This document shows, one piece after another, positions 16,433-26,164 of a DNA stretch of 53,527 nucleotides. Positions within the stretch are counted from its first letter, which is position 1. Every line of letters starts with the position of its first letter. The stretch is taken from positions 1 through 53,527 of the forward strand of contig MWEG01000004.1 of assembly GCA_002070945.1 (NCBI GenBank), given 5' to 3'. Made by a program: the position numbers and the translations under genes. Under the pieces are notes generated by a model that saw only the letters and a program-made list of their open reading frames with translations, was not told where the DNA came from and ran no database searches. This DNA is from Lentisphaerae bacterium ADurb.Bin082 (GTDB taxonomy: Bacteria; Verrucomicrobiota; Lentisphaeria; Oligosphaerales; Oligosphaeraceae).

Positions 16433-19400
16433 TTATTCTACGATGAAGGTTTTTTCTGCTTTCAGACCGGTATTGACGTTAGTGATCTGCACGGTCCAGG
16501 CGCCTGGTTCGGCATTCCAGGCAATCTGTCCACTGAAACTGCCGCGATTGTCGCTGCTGCGCATATTTCGGCTGAAGAGCCGGACTGGTTTCGCCTTGGG
16601 ATCGAGCAGCTCTAGGTGGAAGACCAGCGGGCCAGTGCCGTGGTTGAGGACATATTCGCCGGACAGCACAGCGCCGCGCGGCAGAGAGGACGGCAGCTCC
16701 AGTTGCAATTCGGTGGGCTGAGTGGGCATAATGCTGTAGAGCTGACTCCAGCCGTCCACGACGTTGCAGGTGAAAGAATTGCCCTGGCCGATATATTTGC
16801 CCTCCCGCACCGAGTAGATGTACCCGGAACAAGGCAGCTCAATCTTGACTTCAGTAAATTTGTCAAAATCGAATTTTGTGCCCTGGTAATTGGTCTGGAG
16901 CAGTCCGAAGACGTAGTTGGGGCCGTCCTGGCGCAGGATGGTCATGCAGGGGTAGAGTTCGCCGTTCAGGGTGGTGATGCGGCACAGCGGGGTTACGCCA
17001 CATTCCTGCAGCAGGCTGCTGAAGATGCGGCGCAGGTTCAGGCAGAATTGCTCCGCACCGGAGGCCACCATGGCGACTTCTCCGCCTCCGCCGAGGTTGA
17101 TGTTCTGGTATCCGCCCGGCATCAGATTGGCCAGGATGGCCCGGCCAGAACCCAGTTTCTTTTCGCTGAAGACCGGCACTTCGGCTTCAGCCAGGCGGAA
17201 TTTTCCGGTGACGCCGTTGATGGTCAGCTCCCGTACCAGCGGTGCGATGGCTGCGCTGCTGGTGGGAAAGAGCTGGCTCAGAATCGGATTTTCGCCTCGG
17301 GTGCCGTGCTGGTTGAAACGTCCCGGCGCGAAATCGGCGAGCAGGGTTCCGCCGCGTTCCACAAATTGCCGCAAAGCAGTGCTTTCCTGGTCTGAAAGCG
17401 AGAGCACTGCGGGGAGAATCACGACCTTGTAGTTTGTTGGCACGCCGTTTTGGGCCAGGTCGTTGTAGGCCAGAAAGCGGAATGGTATCTTGAGGTCGCT
17501 GAGCAATGCGTTCCAGCTGTTCTGGGTCTGCTGCCATTCATTGCTGCCGATAGTCCCAACTGCGGCAAAGAACGACGCATGCGAGTACAGTACTGCGACT
17601 TCAGGCGATTCCTTGGCCGAGAGCACCAGCTTGCCAGCGCCGCGTTTGATCTCTTTCAAGGTCTCAGAGTAGACGCACAAGCTTTCGCTCGGAGTCAGGT
17701 CGCCCAGCATGGCGCTGCCATGCCAGTTGGGAATCAGTCCTGCGCCCCGGAACAGGTTGTCCCAGAGGGTAGTGTGGTTGTACTGCTCATAGCGGATATG
17801 CGCGGGGGTGTAGCCGCCACTCCACTGACCGCCCTTGAATCCAGGCGGTGAGAAGCTGTGCACCAGGGTGCGCTGGATGCCGCTGTAGTAGGCCAAGAAT
17901 TCGAAATGCGGCATCATCTGCACCCAGTCATAGCCATAGCCGGGGTTCTGAGTGCCGGAGAGGCCGGCCTTGGTGCCAGGGACGGCTTCTTTGAGGGCGC
18001 TGATCACGCTGCCGCACCATTTATGAGCGAACGTCCAGGACATGAACATCTTGTGATCCAGCCAGCGTCCCATGCGATTCTGGTCAGGCAGTTCTTTGAA
18101 CTGCACCGGTGTTACGGCCTCCCAGTCCGTGAACTGACAGCCCCACTCCTGGTTGAGTGCTTGCAGCGAAGGGTAGACCACTTGCAGATGCTCGCGGAAA
18201 GCTTTGAGACAATGCGGCGAATAGCAGACGGATTGTCCCAAGCCGGCTTCGTCCTGCAAGAAATGATGCTTGACATCGTAGTAGCGATAATTCTGCTCCT
18301 GGACAGTCTGGAGAATTATTTCCTTGGCGGCGCGTTGCAGTTCCGGGTCGGAGAAGCAAGGTTTCCGGATTGGGTCGGTGACCGGGTCGCCTTCGTAGTC
18401 CACCTCTGAACGCCCGAAGACTCTGCCGCTGCCGATTGGCCCTGGCGCCAGGTCGAGATTGCGCAGATTGCGGAAGAGTCCAGACCGGATGTTTTTCTGA
18501 CGGTAGCCGCTGGAGATCATATCGAAGCCGAGGTCACGCAGAATTTCGTTCATCTGTGGGCGTGCTATCCACATATATCCATGGACATCAGTCACATCCA
18601 AAGCCGGCCCGGGCAGAGAAATTTCCTCCCAGCGTCGAGCCAGCAGTCGGCCGTCTTTTTTCAGATGCAATGCAATTCGGCACAAGGTGGTGTATGGCCC
18701 GGGCAGGTTGACGGAGAACTCATTGACTGCGGCTGCGCTTCTGCTTTCGCGGGCGGTCTCGCGGAAATCCGTATCTTCGAAGATGCATTCCAGCGTGCAT
18801 CCTTCTGGCGGCGGGGTGATTTTGACCGTGAAATTGATTGGTTTGCCGCGTTCGAAGATGCGCTCCGGAATTGCGAATTCGGCAGCCTCAATCAGATATG
18901 CAGCAGTAGTGTCAAAACGGAATGCGCCTGCATCCAGGATTTTTTGCTCCGGATTGAGCAGCTGATAGTGCAGGATATGGGTTCCGGCTGGCAAGGGCGG
19001 CAGGTCAATGTTCAGGGTGTTGTTTCCGGCCGCGAGTTGGCAGGCTTGGCGGCTGACGCCGTCCTGCTCGCGGTGCATCCCCCGGAAGTCGAGAACCAGC
19101 GTGGCGTTGACAGCAGTTGCAGCTTGGACTTGCAGTTGCAGCTGCTCACCCGCTAGGCTGATGCTGCTGACGCTGGCGTCCGGAGTGATATTGGCCAGTG
19201 CGCGCAAGGTGCGGCAGATAGCCAGGTGAGTGTATTCCCAGAATGGGAAATCGCGCCCGTAGTAGGAATAGTAGGTCTGACGGCTCATTTCCTCTGGCAC
19301 TGACGGGTTGCCGCGAAGGAAATTCTGGTTCAAGATGGCGCAACGGGCATTGCCGCGCTGGCGGAATTCCAGGAAGTCCGCCAGCGACCGGCTGGAAACC

Positions 19401-21706
19401 TTGGACAATTCGGGCACGGCCAGCACTCCAGGCGGCAGCGGGACAGGCGTCCCAGCCAGCGCTTCGGGCACCTCGCTGCAATCCAGGAACAGGAAGACGG
19501 CGCCGGCATCCTGCATGCCCTGCAGGATGTCCACAAACTCCGGCTGTACCTGGTTGCTGAAATTGAGGCCCTGAACCAGAACCAGCTTCGGTGTCTCGGG
19601 GAGCAAACGCAGGCGCTCCAAGACGTATTCTTCCAGCACCGACGCCATAGTCGAACCATTGACGCCGAAAATGCCGGTGCTGTTGATGTTTTCGATTTTG
19701 CGCAGCAGCGGGATGAATTTATAGGTCAGTTCCATGCGTTGGCTGAGTTCGACGATGGTGCGGCGGGTAGTGTCTTCAGGTGAGCTGTTGATGGCGCTGA
19801 GATACAGCAATTCAGGCAAGGCATCAGCTGCCGGCGTGAACCATTTCTCATGGGCGGTGACGGCCTGGTGCGAAATCGTCTCCAGCAGCTCCAGGGGTTT
19901 GTAGAATCCCAGCATCAGCTGTCGGCGCAGGGATTCCAGCCGGGATATTGGCTGAGCCGGGATTTCTTCGGGTATGACTGACACATTGTCCACCAGCATG
20001 GTCTGTCCGGGGCGGTAGGTGCGGAAATAGAGGCTGGCGCTGACGGCGTTGTCAGGAGCCATGAAAGTCTCGCTGATTTTGCTCCAGCGGTAGCTCTCAC
20101 GGGTGGTTTTCAGGCGGATGCGGCGGTCTTCGATCGGTTGTCCCTGGGCATCTTGGAAAGAGATTGAGACATTGGTCCATTCATGCAGCGGATTATCGAC
20201 CTGTACCCAGGCGCTGGCAGTGTAGCTGCGCCCGGGTTCAGGGATGAATTCGCAATCGAAAATGGAGCGTGAGTCCTGATTGCTCATTTCGATGCGCAGG
20301 CAGCGTGAGTTGTCGCAGCCGCCTGTAGCTTCCCAGAAGAACGCCGGGTTTTTCTGGGCATAGACCTGCTGCCGGAAAAATCCGTCCGGAAAATTCGCAT
20401 TTTGCGCGGGCATTTCGAAGTTGCCATTGTAGAGCAGATTCGGGCCGGCTGCGAATTGTTCCGGGTCATAGGTGACCAGGCATTTTTCGCCCAGGGTGAT
20501 GCGGAAAGTGAAATCCAGATAAGCCTGAACTCGGTTGCGCCGGCGGGTGTCCAGGGCGTATCCGTCTTGCAGTTTGGAGTAGTACACTCCTTCGGGATTG
20601 AAGCCGGGAACTCTGACCAGTACCTGCACTTCGCCGTTATCAAGTTTGCGGGCGGAGAAGGGCACCAGACGGTCTGGCATAGGATGTCCGTTGGCAGTTT
20701 CGCGTACACAGACCAACTCGGGGTCGGTGCCGACAGGGAAGCGCACGGAGCGGATAGAGGGATGGCTCTGACGTTTGACGCTGACATCGACAAAGTTGGC
20801 GGAACCGCTGTCCGGCGCGTTTTTGGGCAGCACGCTTTTGCCCTCAGGCAGGTTGCCGCTGTAGATCAGCGGGTAAAGCGCTGGTTTGCCGACCTGGTCG
20901 CGGACTTGCAGCTCCGGTCGGGAGGCATTGCTGAGCAGTGTGTTGATATCGTCAGTGAACTGCATTTCGACCGTGTAGCTGATGCTGCCGCCGGGCGCGA
21001 GCTGCATTTCGCGCGTGAACCACTCCTGGGTGAATACATCTTTGCCAAACCACTGGTAGAAGGCGGAGAGTTTTTGCGGGGGGAGGGTAATCAGAGCGCC
21101 TTTGCCGTCCTTGCCGGCGAAAGCCATCCAGGAGAAAGCGGGATTCAGTCCCCATTCGTCACGGGTGGCAGTGCCGGGATAGGTAATCTCGTAGCGTCCT
21201 TCCTGGCGGTGCTGATAGAAGTTGTTGGGCATGCCGATTTCGTCCATGCGGCGGAAGAAATTGCGGTTGGTGATGCCGACGGAGCGTTCCTGTTGGGAGA
21301 GATTGGTGAGAGTGTAGGTGATTTTGCAGGTGTCGCCTTGGGCCGGGAACTGATATGTCTTGTGCAGGCGGATGAAGTTCAACATAGCGACGCCGCAGAC
21401 GGTGAAAGTCACCTCGGCGCCTTTGGCATCGCTGCGCCAGCTCTCCACCTCATAGCGCAGTTTGCCGAAGTCTTCCATGGTCTCCTTTTGCTCTGAGGAG
21501 AAGTACAGCCGGTCATAGAATGAGCCGTTGTTGCTCAGCGGCTGACTGTAGGTCACGCCGGCGTACTCCAGAGACATAAGTTTGCCGCCAATGGGCGACA
21601 GCAGCACCTTGAATTTTCCGGCCGTAAGCGGGAAACTCTCGGCACCCAGCAAGGGGAAGGCCAGGCACAGAACCAGATACAGGCAAAGGGCAGGCTTGTA
21701 GCGCAT
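16433..21706 (-). CDS. Giant secreted GH42-like multidomain glycoside hydrolase
   Basis: 1757 residues from the ATG at 21706 (CAGGAG upstream; the ATG at 21730 lacks one). A Sec signal peptide is clear (PALCLYLVLCLAFPLLGAES). Residues ~25-280 look like a galactose-mutarotase-type beta-sandwich. Residues ~430-590 look like a CBM4/9-type carbohydrate-binding domain (NLLYNGNFEMP ... MLVDNVSVIPE). A flavodoxin-like segment follows, then a GH42-like TIM barrel from ~1040 (VTDVHGYMWIARP) with FLQDEAGLGQS near 1155 as the probable acid/base region. Next is a beta-galactosidase trimerisation or amidotransferase-like domain (~1429, YKVVILPAVLSLSDQ) and a C-terminal Ig-like domain. It probably attacks extracellular or periplasmic polysaccharide; the substrate is unknown. 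GH42 proteins are usually 650-700 residues, so this is an unusually large fusion. Confidence 0.83.
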   Translation of the reverse strand: MRYKPALCLYLVLCLAFPLLGAESFPLTAGKFKVLLSPIGGKLMSLEYAGVTYSQPLSNNGSFYDRLYFSSEQKETMEDFGKLRYEVESWRSDAKGAEVTFTVCGVAMLNFIRLHKTYQFPAQGDTCKITYTLTNLSQQERSVGITNRNFFRRMDEIGMPNNFYQHRQEGRYEITYPGTATRDEWGLNPAFSWMAFAGKDGKGALITLPPQKLSAFYQWFGKDVFTQEWFTREMQLAPGGSISYTVEMQFTDDINTLLSNASRPELQVRDQVGKPALYPLIYSGNLPEGKSVLPKNAPDSGSANFVDVSVKRQSHPSIRSVRFPVGTDPELVCVRETANGHPMPDRLVPFSARKLDNGEVQVLVRVPGFNPEGVYYSKLQDGYALDTRRRNRVQAYLDFTFRITLGEKCLVTYDPEQFAAGPNLLYNGNFEMPAQNANFPDGFFRQQVYAQKNPAFFWEATGGCDNSRCLRIEMSNQDSRSIFDCEFIPEPGRSYTASAWVQVDNPLHEWTNVSISFQDAQGQPIEDRRIRLKTTRESYRWSKISETFMAPDNAVSASLYFRTYRPGQTMLVDNVSVIPEEIPAQPISRLESLRRQLMLGFYKPLELLETISHQAVTAHEKWFTPAADALPELLYLSAINSSPEDTTRRTIVELSQRMELTYKFIPLLRKIENINSTGIFGVNGSTMASVLEEYVLERLRLLPETPKLVLVQGLNFSNQVQPEFVDILQGMQDAGAVFLFLDCSEVPEALAGTPVPLPPGVLAVPELSKVSSRSLADFLEFRQRGNARCAILNQNFLRGNPSVPEEMSRQTYYSYYGRDFPFWEYTHLAICRTLRALANITPDASVSSISLAGEQLQLQVQAATAVNATLVLDFRGMHREQDGVSRQACQLAAGNNTLNIDLPPLPAGTHILHYQLLNPEQKILDAGAFRFDTTAAYLIEAAEFAIPERIFERGKPINFTVKITPPPEGCTLECIFEDTDFRETARESRSAAAVNEFSVNLPGPYTTLCRIALHLKKDGRLLARRWEEISLPGPALDVTDVHGYMWIARPQMNEILRDLGFDMISSGYRQKNIRSGLFRNLRNLDLAPGPIGSGRVFGRSEVDYEGDPVTDPIRKPCFSDPELQRAAKEIILQTVQEQNYRYYDVKHHFLQDEAGLGQSVCYSPHCLKAFREHLQVVYPSLQALNQEWGCQFTDWEAVTPVQFKELPDQNRMGRWLDHKMFMSWTFAHKWCGSVISALKEAVPGTKAGLSGTQNPGYGYDWVQMMPHFEFLAYYSGIQRTLVHSFSPPGFKGGQWSGGYTPAHIRYEQYNHTTLWDNLFRGAGLIPNWHGSAMLGDLTPSESLCVYSETLKEIKRGAGKLVLSAKESPEVAVLYSHASFFAAVGTIGSNEWQQTQNSWNALLSDLKIPFRFLAYNDLAQNGVPTNYKVVILPAVLSLSDQESTALRQFVERGGTLLADFAPGRFNQHGTRGENPILSQLFPTSSAAIAPLVRELTINGVTGKFRLAEAEVPVFSEKKLGSGRAILANLMPGGYQNINLGGGGEVAMVASGAEQFCLNLRRIFSSLLQECGVTPLCRITTLNGELYPCMTILRQDGPNYVFGLLQTNYQGTKFDFDKFTEVKIELPCSGYIYSVREGKYIGQGNSFTCNVVDGWSQLYSIMPTQPTELQLELPSSLPRGAVLSGEYVLNHGTGPLVFHLELLDPKAKPVRLFSRNMRSSDNRGSFSGQIAWNAEPGAWTVQITNVNTGLKAEKTFIVE

Positions 21707-21857
21707 TTTTTTCTCCTGAAGAGGGGTCAAGCGCGATAGGCGGGATGGTAGGGCGGGCTTGGCGAGGGAAAATTCAGAACATCTTGGAGCGCGGAGAAAT
21801 CTTTGGAAAAGGTTCTCTGCGGAAAATATTTCATAACTGTATGCTTTAGGATTTATG

Positions 21858-22550
21858 CTATTGTCCTGGACTTTCCTGTTTCGGTTGTCTAAAATACCCG
21901 TATCTTATCATCATTTCTTCTTTGTGAAACTGCCAGGAAAAAAGCATAGTTTCGAATGCGCCGCAGAGCAATATCACATAGCCGTAAAGCTCCATGCTTT
22001 CTTCAAACAGAGTTTCGTATGCATGGATATATTCGCCGCCTATGGCTGTACGCAGATAGCTAGCATCTCCGATACATTGGGCCAATGGGATAATGATGAT
22101 AATTCCCATCAGGAAAATTGCCATGGCTTGAGAAGGGATAAATTTCGAAATTTGTTTTCGGAGTTTCTGTCCATTTCGCAATTGCATCAGGATCAGGATC
22201 AGGGGCGCGACCAGCAGAAAAACTGCCTTCCAGCCAAGCACGGGAATATATTTGTCAAGTATCTTGCCCACTTCGCGTACAATCGCAATCATGGAGAAGG
22301 ACATCAGTAACAGTAGTAGTTTACGCGTCCGTGCAAAAATCAGTGCATTGATTCCGAGCGCAGCCGATAACAAAGTCAGCAGAGTGAGCTGCATATATTC
22401 CATGAGCCTGTTTCTCGAAAAGGGCCATTTTTGGGGGAGAATCACATAGACCAGGGCAAGATACAGAAGAAATAGCAATAAGATATAGACAGCATACCTG
22501 AGCAACAGCCACAGAGCACGTTTTTCAGTTGTATCCAAACTCAAACCCAT
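21858..22550 (-). CDS. Polytopic membrane protein of unknown function
   Basis: 230 residues from the ATG at 22550, with GAGG eight bases upstream. About six hydrophobic segments are visible (YAVYILLLFLLYLALVYVIL; LTLLTLLSAALGINALIF; LLLLMSFSMIAIV; AVFLLVAPLILILM; AIFLMGIIIIIPLA; VILLCGAFETMLFSW). No motif names a family. It lies 152 bp upstream of the GH42-like gene on the same strand, so it may be co-transcribed with it. Confidence 0.75.
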   Translation of the reverse strand: MGLSLDTTEKRALWLLLRYAVYILLLFLLYLALVYVILPQKWPFSRNRLMEYMQLTLLTLLSAALGINALIFARTRKLLLLLMSFSMIAIVREVGKILDKYIPVLGWKAVFLLVAPLILILMQLRNGQKLRKQISKFIPSQAMAIFLMGIIIIIPLAQCIGDASYLRTAIGGEYIHAYETLFEESMELYGYVILLCGAFETMLFSWQFHKEEMMIRYGYFRQPKQESPGQ

Positions 22551-22729
22551 ACCCAACACCTCGCTTTATTGATTGTCAAAGCTGTAAACATCCTAAACAG
22601 TCGGAGCCGTTCGCTCCCGTTCAGAATCGAAAGGTTGACATCTCTATTTTAGCACCACACCCGATAAAAGCTAATCTGGATGGCATTATCTGCCGATGGC
22701 TGGGCACCAACGTCAGATGGAGATTGGCA

Positions 22730-22834
22730 ACGAGTGTCCAGTAACAAGTTGCAGTGTATTGCATATAAGCCACTTGTGTCCAAAGCGAATGTCTAGTAAC
22801 CATTTTTTTTCTGCGTGAGCGGATGTCTAGTAAC
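22730..22834. repeat. Three direct repeats GCGAATGTCTAGTAAC
   Basis: ACGAGTGTCCAGTAAC (22730-22745), AGCGAATGTCTAGTAAC (22784-22800) and AGCGGATGTCTAGTAAC (22818-22834), plus a partial GTGTCCAAA at 22776. Several spaced copies of a ~17-bp word beginning TGTC are typical of the ends of IS21- or Tn7-like elements. No complete transposase is near, so this would be a solo or remnant end. Confidence 0.45.
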
Positions 22835-23156
22835 ATTGAAGAAAAAACGGTTGTTGGCAAAAAAAGGGAATTGTGCGGACTGGTTCCGCCCCTGCTCGGC
22901 ATAGTTGTTGACTTGCTCGCGAAGCAGCTGCGGCTCCGTGCAGTTGTTCCACTGCGCAATCAGGCTGGCCACCGCGTGGTTCACGGCAGGCCCCGGCAAT
23001 TTCGGCACGGAAGACGCCCTGGCCTGCCTTTTCTGTACGTGAATCTAAGCCATGGCTTCCTTGCAGCGCTTGCGTCCCTTTTCACAAAAGGCAGGGTTCT
23101 CCTGTAAGATACTCCCAGCCCTGCCACCGGGCATGCCAGACGAAAAGCACATCAGA

Positions 23157-23225
23157 ACTTTTGTCAGATTAAATGCTTTTGGTAGCATTCCAGATGGTGC
23201 GCTTAGTTTTTCAACTTGGGGGCTG
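23157..23225. repeat. Dispersed ~70-bp repeat, copy 1
   Basis: Matches 42764-42832 at roughly three quarters of positions without gaps (shared core GGYAGCATTCCAGAT). Both copies can be read as nearly the same peptide, VRLNAFGSIPDGALSFST here and VKLNVFGSIPDNAFIFSN there. Each lies ~130-240 bp upstream of a plus-strand gene. It may be a fragment of a decayed gene family. Confidence 0.6.
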
Positions 23226-23351
23226 ACATTGATTGCGTTTTTTCACAGCCTGCTGCCAGGCAAGCGGTGGCTGATGCGGTATATTATGCCTTATGTACTT
23301 CTTCCAAGCGTTCGGACATTCAGCAATTTTTCAGTTTCAGGGAGCGAGAGC

Positions 23352-24692
23352 ATGAGCAATAAAGACAATCTGCGGGAAAAGAGTCTGTTTTATCACGAGA
23401 AGCCCTTTGCCGGCAAAATCAGCGTGGTGGCAAGCAAGCCCTGTGAGACCCAGGCTGATTTGTCCCTGGCCTACACTCCCGGCGTGGCGCACCCTTGCCT
23501 GGCCATCAAGGACACCCCGGCATCGGTGTACGACTACACCAGCAAAGGCAACCTGGTCGCGGTGGTCAGCGACGGCACAGCTGTTCTCGGCCTGGGCAAC
23601 ATCGGCCCGGCCGCAGGTCTGCCAGTCATGGAAGGCAAAGCCGTCCTGTTCAAGCGGTTTGCGGACATTGATGCTGTCCCGCTCTGCGTGCAGAACGTCT
23701 TTGGCCCAGACGGCCATACCGACGCCGACAAGTTGATTGAATGGACGGCGGCCCTGGAGCCTACGTTCGGCGGCATCAATCTGGAAGACATTGCGGCACC
23801 AGCCTGCTTTAAGGTGGAGTCTGTCCTCAAGCAGCGCATGGGCATTCCTGTTTTTCACGACGACCAGCATGGCACTGCAATCATCTCCTTGGCCGCCTTG
23901 TTGAATGCCGCCAAAATCACTGACCGCGCCTTGGAAGACATCCACGTCGTGGTCAATGGCGCTGGCGCGGCTGGCATTGCCTGCGCAGAATTTTACATTT
24001 CCGCCGGAGTCCGCCGAGAAAATGTGGTGATTTGCGACAGCAAAGGCGTCATCTACCAAGGGCGTCGCGAAGGCATGAACGCTGCCAAGGAACGCCTGGC
24101 CACGACGCGCCCCTGCCGAACCCTGGCAGAAGCCCTGGTCGGCGCTGACATGTTCCTGGGCTGCTCCATTGGCGAATGTGTGACTAAAGAGATGGTCAAA
24201 AGCATGGCGCCACGCAGCATCGTCTTGGCTATGGCCAATCCGATACCGGAAATCTATCCCAGCGACGCCTTGGAAGCCGGCGCCCTCGTGGTCGGCACCG
24301 GCCGCACGGACTTCCCGAATCAAATCAACAACGTCCTCGGCTTCCCAGGCATTTTCCGCGGCGCGCTGGATGCCCGAGCCCGCGACATCACCGAGGACAT
24401 GAAACTGGCGGCCTCGCAAGCCCTGGCCGAAGTGGCTCTGGCCGAAATTCCAGCGGAAGTCAAGACCCTGCTGGAAGCAGCGTATCCGGCCGATGCGGCG
24501 ACCGGGATGTTCGAAGGCAAATGCCCCTTAAAGCCCAATTACGTCATTCCCAAGCCGTTTGACCCGCGGGTAGTTCCGCATGTGGCCCGGCGGGTGGCGG
24601 AAGCCGCCGTCCGCACCGGCGTCGCCCAAACCACCATCTCGGACTTTGATGCGTATGAACGCGCAGTTGCAGCCCGGCTGTCGAAAAGGTGA
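23352..24692 (+). CDS. NAD(P)-dependent malic enzyme (short form)
   Basis: 446 residues. It oxidatively decarboxylates malate to pyruvate with NAD(P)H formation, linking the TCA cycle to pyruvate. Recognisable blocks: [12 protein letters not shown] near the N-terminus, the [13 protein letters not shown] nucleotide-linked motif, [20 protein letters not shown] for metal and substrate, the Rossmann [14 protein letters not shown], and LAMANPIPE. The length matches the bacterial short form without the phosphotransacetylase domain of MaeB. The start at 23352 is chosen because GGGAGCGAG precedes it and homology begins there; ~100 residues of open frame upstream are not conserved in character. Confidence 0.95.
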   Translation: MSNKDNLREKSLFYHEKPFAGKISVVASKPCETQADLSLAYTPGVAHPCLAIKDTPASVYDYTSKGNLVAVVSDGTAVLGLGNIGPAAGLPVMEGKAVLFKRFADIDAVPLCVQNVFGPDGHTDADKLIEWTAALEPTFGGINLEDIAAPACFKVESVLKQRMGIPVFHDDQHGTAIISLAALLNAAKITDRALEDIHVVVNGAGAAGIACAEFYISAGVRRENVVICDSKGVIYQGRREGMNAAKERLATTRPCRTLAEALVGADMFLGCSIGECVTKEMVKSMAPRSIVLAMANPIPEIYPSDALEAGALVVGTGRTDFPNQINNVLGFPGIFRGALDARARDITEDMKLAASQALAEVALAEIPAEVKTLLEAAYPADAATGMFEGKCPLKPNYVIPKPFDPRVVPHVARRVAEAAVRTGVAQTTISDFDAYERAVAARLSKR

Positions 24693-24703
24693 TTTAACTC
24701 TAA

Positions 24704-24732
24704 CGTCCACGGTTCTGGACGCTACAGTTTTT
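24704..24732 (+). terminator. Probable terminator after malic enzyme
   Basis: CGTCCA-CGGTTC-TGGACG (24704-24721), then CTACAGTTTTT. The stem is short (6 bp) but GC-containing, the T-run follows within 5 bases, and it starts 12 bp after the stop codon. Confidence 0.5.
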
Positions 24733-25064
24733 CCGCTGTTGCCAGCAACGCCTTGGCTGGCTGAACAGCGTTCAAGGCGGCGGCACCAGGAACTTTTTGC
24801 CGCAACGGATGTCAAGCAGGAACAGGCTTGGCATTTCGCACAACGTCGCCCAATGTCGCTGTCAGGGAAGGGCGGCCCAACAGCGAAAACAAGGCAGATA
24901 TTTCGAGCCCGAAATGACGGCCTACCAGCTGGCAGGCAATCTCCTGGCCGGATAATTTTTCCAGTCGCCCAATGGAGATGTCGTCATTATCGTTTATGTT
25001 AAAGAAGTATGTGAATAGTAGCATAGCAACTTGCAGTCCAGACAGCGAGAGAAGGAAACACGTA
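24733..25064. other. Gene-free stretch before the ExbB-like operon
   Basis: No gene I can support. A 70-codon minus-strand frame (about 25022-24812) has plausible composition (LSGQEIACQLVGRHFG) but no recognisable family and no good ribosome-binding site. The last ~60 bases are the leader of the operon, with an AGAAGGAAA site. Confidence 0.4.
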
Positions 25065-26144
25065 ATGTGCAGCAAGAAGATTATCCCGGTGTTGATGAGC
25101 ATGACGCTGTTCTCCAGTTTAGTCCTTGCCCAACCTGCGGCGCCCAAGCCAGCTGTTGAACCAGCCGCCGCAAAGCCAGCCGAAGCGAAACCCGCCGCCG
25201 CCGCGCCGGCAGCAGCAAAACCCGCCGCAGCGCCAGCCGCCGCGAAGCCGGCAGCCGCAAAGCCGGCTGAAGCAAAGCCCGCAACCGCCGCGCCCGCAGC
25301 CGCAAAGCCGGCCGCCGCAGCGCCAGCCGCCGCAACGCCAGCCGCCGCAGCGCCAGCAGCCGCGAAGCCCGCAGCCGCGAAGCCGGCCGAAGCAAAGCCC
25401 GCAGCCGCGAAGCCCGCAGCCGCGCAGGTCCAGGCACCGGCTCCGGAGGCTACCGACGCCCCAGGCGCTGCGGACGCCATGCCCACGCTCACTTTCCGCA
25501 AAATCATGGTTGACGGCGGGTTCATCATGAACTGGATTCTCGGTCTGTCCTTCATTGCCATCGCACTTATCTTCTTCTACTTGCTGACCATGCGTTCCGG
25601 CGTCATGTTTCCGAAAAAATTCATCATGGCGGCGCAGGACGCGGCTGAAAACGGCGATTTGGAGACGCTCCGCGACCTTTGCCGGGAATCGAATTCACCG
25701 GCGTCGAAGATCATCCAGGCTTCCCTGGAGCAGATCATCCCTGGCCAGCCTTTGGACTATGAACGAGTCAAGGACGCCATGGAGGACGAAGGCGTCCGCC
25801 AGGCCGGCTTCCTCTGGCAGCGCTTGCAGTATCTTATGGACGTCGCCGTCATCTCCCCGATGGTCGGCCTGCTTGGCACCGTCTGGGGCATGATGGTGTC
25901 TTTCTCCGGCCTGGAGGCTGGCATGAACTTCATCAACAAGGCAGATGCCCTGGCCAGCGGCGTTGCCCAGGCCATGTACACCACCTTCGGCGGCCTGATC
26001 GTCGGCATCTTTGCCATGGCATCATACGACCTCTTGCGCGGTCGCTTGTTCAAGCTGCTCAGCGGCATGGAAAGTGCCTGCGGCACTGTCCTCCACCGAC
26101 TTGTCCCAGCCAAAACCAGCGCTTATGCCCGCAACAACCGCTGA
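25065..26144 (+). CDS. MotA/TolQ/ExbB-family proton channel with Ala-Lys-Pro N-terminal arm
   Basis: 359 residues from the ATG after AGAAGGAAA. A signal peptide (IIPVLMSMTLFSSLVLAQPA) is followed by ~100 residues of (A)AKPAEAKPAAA-type repeats, then the ExbB/TolQ core: one membrane helix (FIMNWILGLSFIAIALIFFY), a cytoplasmic loop with a helical domain, and two more helices with the conserved VISPMVGLLGTVWGMMVSF and YTTFGGLIVGIFAMASYDL. With the ExbD-like partner directly downstream it should form a proton-motive-force-driven channel that energises an envelope process. The AKPA arm probably reaches across the periplasm. The repeats are GC-rich and prone to slippage, so their number may vary between strains. 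Confidence 0.9.
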   Translation: MCSKKIIPVLMSMTLFSSLVLAQPAAPKPAVEPAAAKPAEAKPAAAAPAAAKPAAAPAAAKPAAAKPAEAKPATAAPAAAKPAAAAPAAATPAAAAPAAAKPAAAKPAEAKPAAAKPAAAQVQAPAPEATDAPGAADAMPTLTFRKIMVDGGFIMNWILGLSFIAIALIFFYLLTMRSGVMFPKKFIMAAQDAAENGDLETLRDLCRESNSPASKIIQASLEQIIPGQPLDYERVKDAMEDEGVRQAGFLWQRLQYLMDVAVISPMVGLLGTVWGMMVSFSGLEAGMNFINKADALASGVAQAMYTTFGGLIVGIFAMASYDLLRGRLFKLLSGMESACGTVLHRLVPAKTSAYARNNR

Positions 26145-26164
26145 CCAAAGGAAGGGGGTACGCG

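Larger units (their letters stand above)
22551..23351. other. 801-bp stretch with transposon-end-like repeats, no confirmed gene
   Basis: Holds the direct repeats at 22730-22834 and the dispersed repeat at 23157-23225. On the minus strand an open frame (23008-22793) reads NHAVASLIAQWNNC ... LREQVNNYAEQG and runs into those direct repeats. It could be the end of a decayed transposase or cargo gene, but I do not recognise it. The in-frame extension of the malic enzyme through this stretch (from 23052) is not believed. Confidence 0.45.

Noticed and set aside
20402..21496. 364-codon plus-strand frame inside the GH42-like gene
   Set aside because: A shadow of the real minus-strand gene caused by its GC-rich third positions; no family wording and no ribosome-binding site.
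22793..23008. Minus-strand 71-codon frame as a gene
   Set aside because: It may be the end of a decayed element, but it lacks a start signal and a recognisable family, so it is only mentioned in the spacer entry.
23337..24419. 360-codon minus-strand frame opposite malic enzyme
   Set aside because: Antisense shadow of a conserved enzyme gene with GC-biased codons.
24812..25561. 249-residue Ala/Gly-rich minus-strand frame
   Set aside because: It is the opposite strand of the AKPA-coding repeats; composition is an artefact and it overlaps a clear signal peptide gene.
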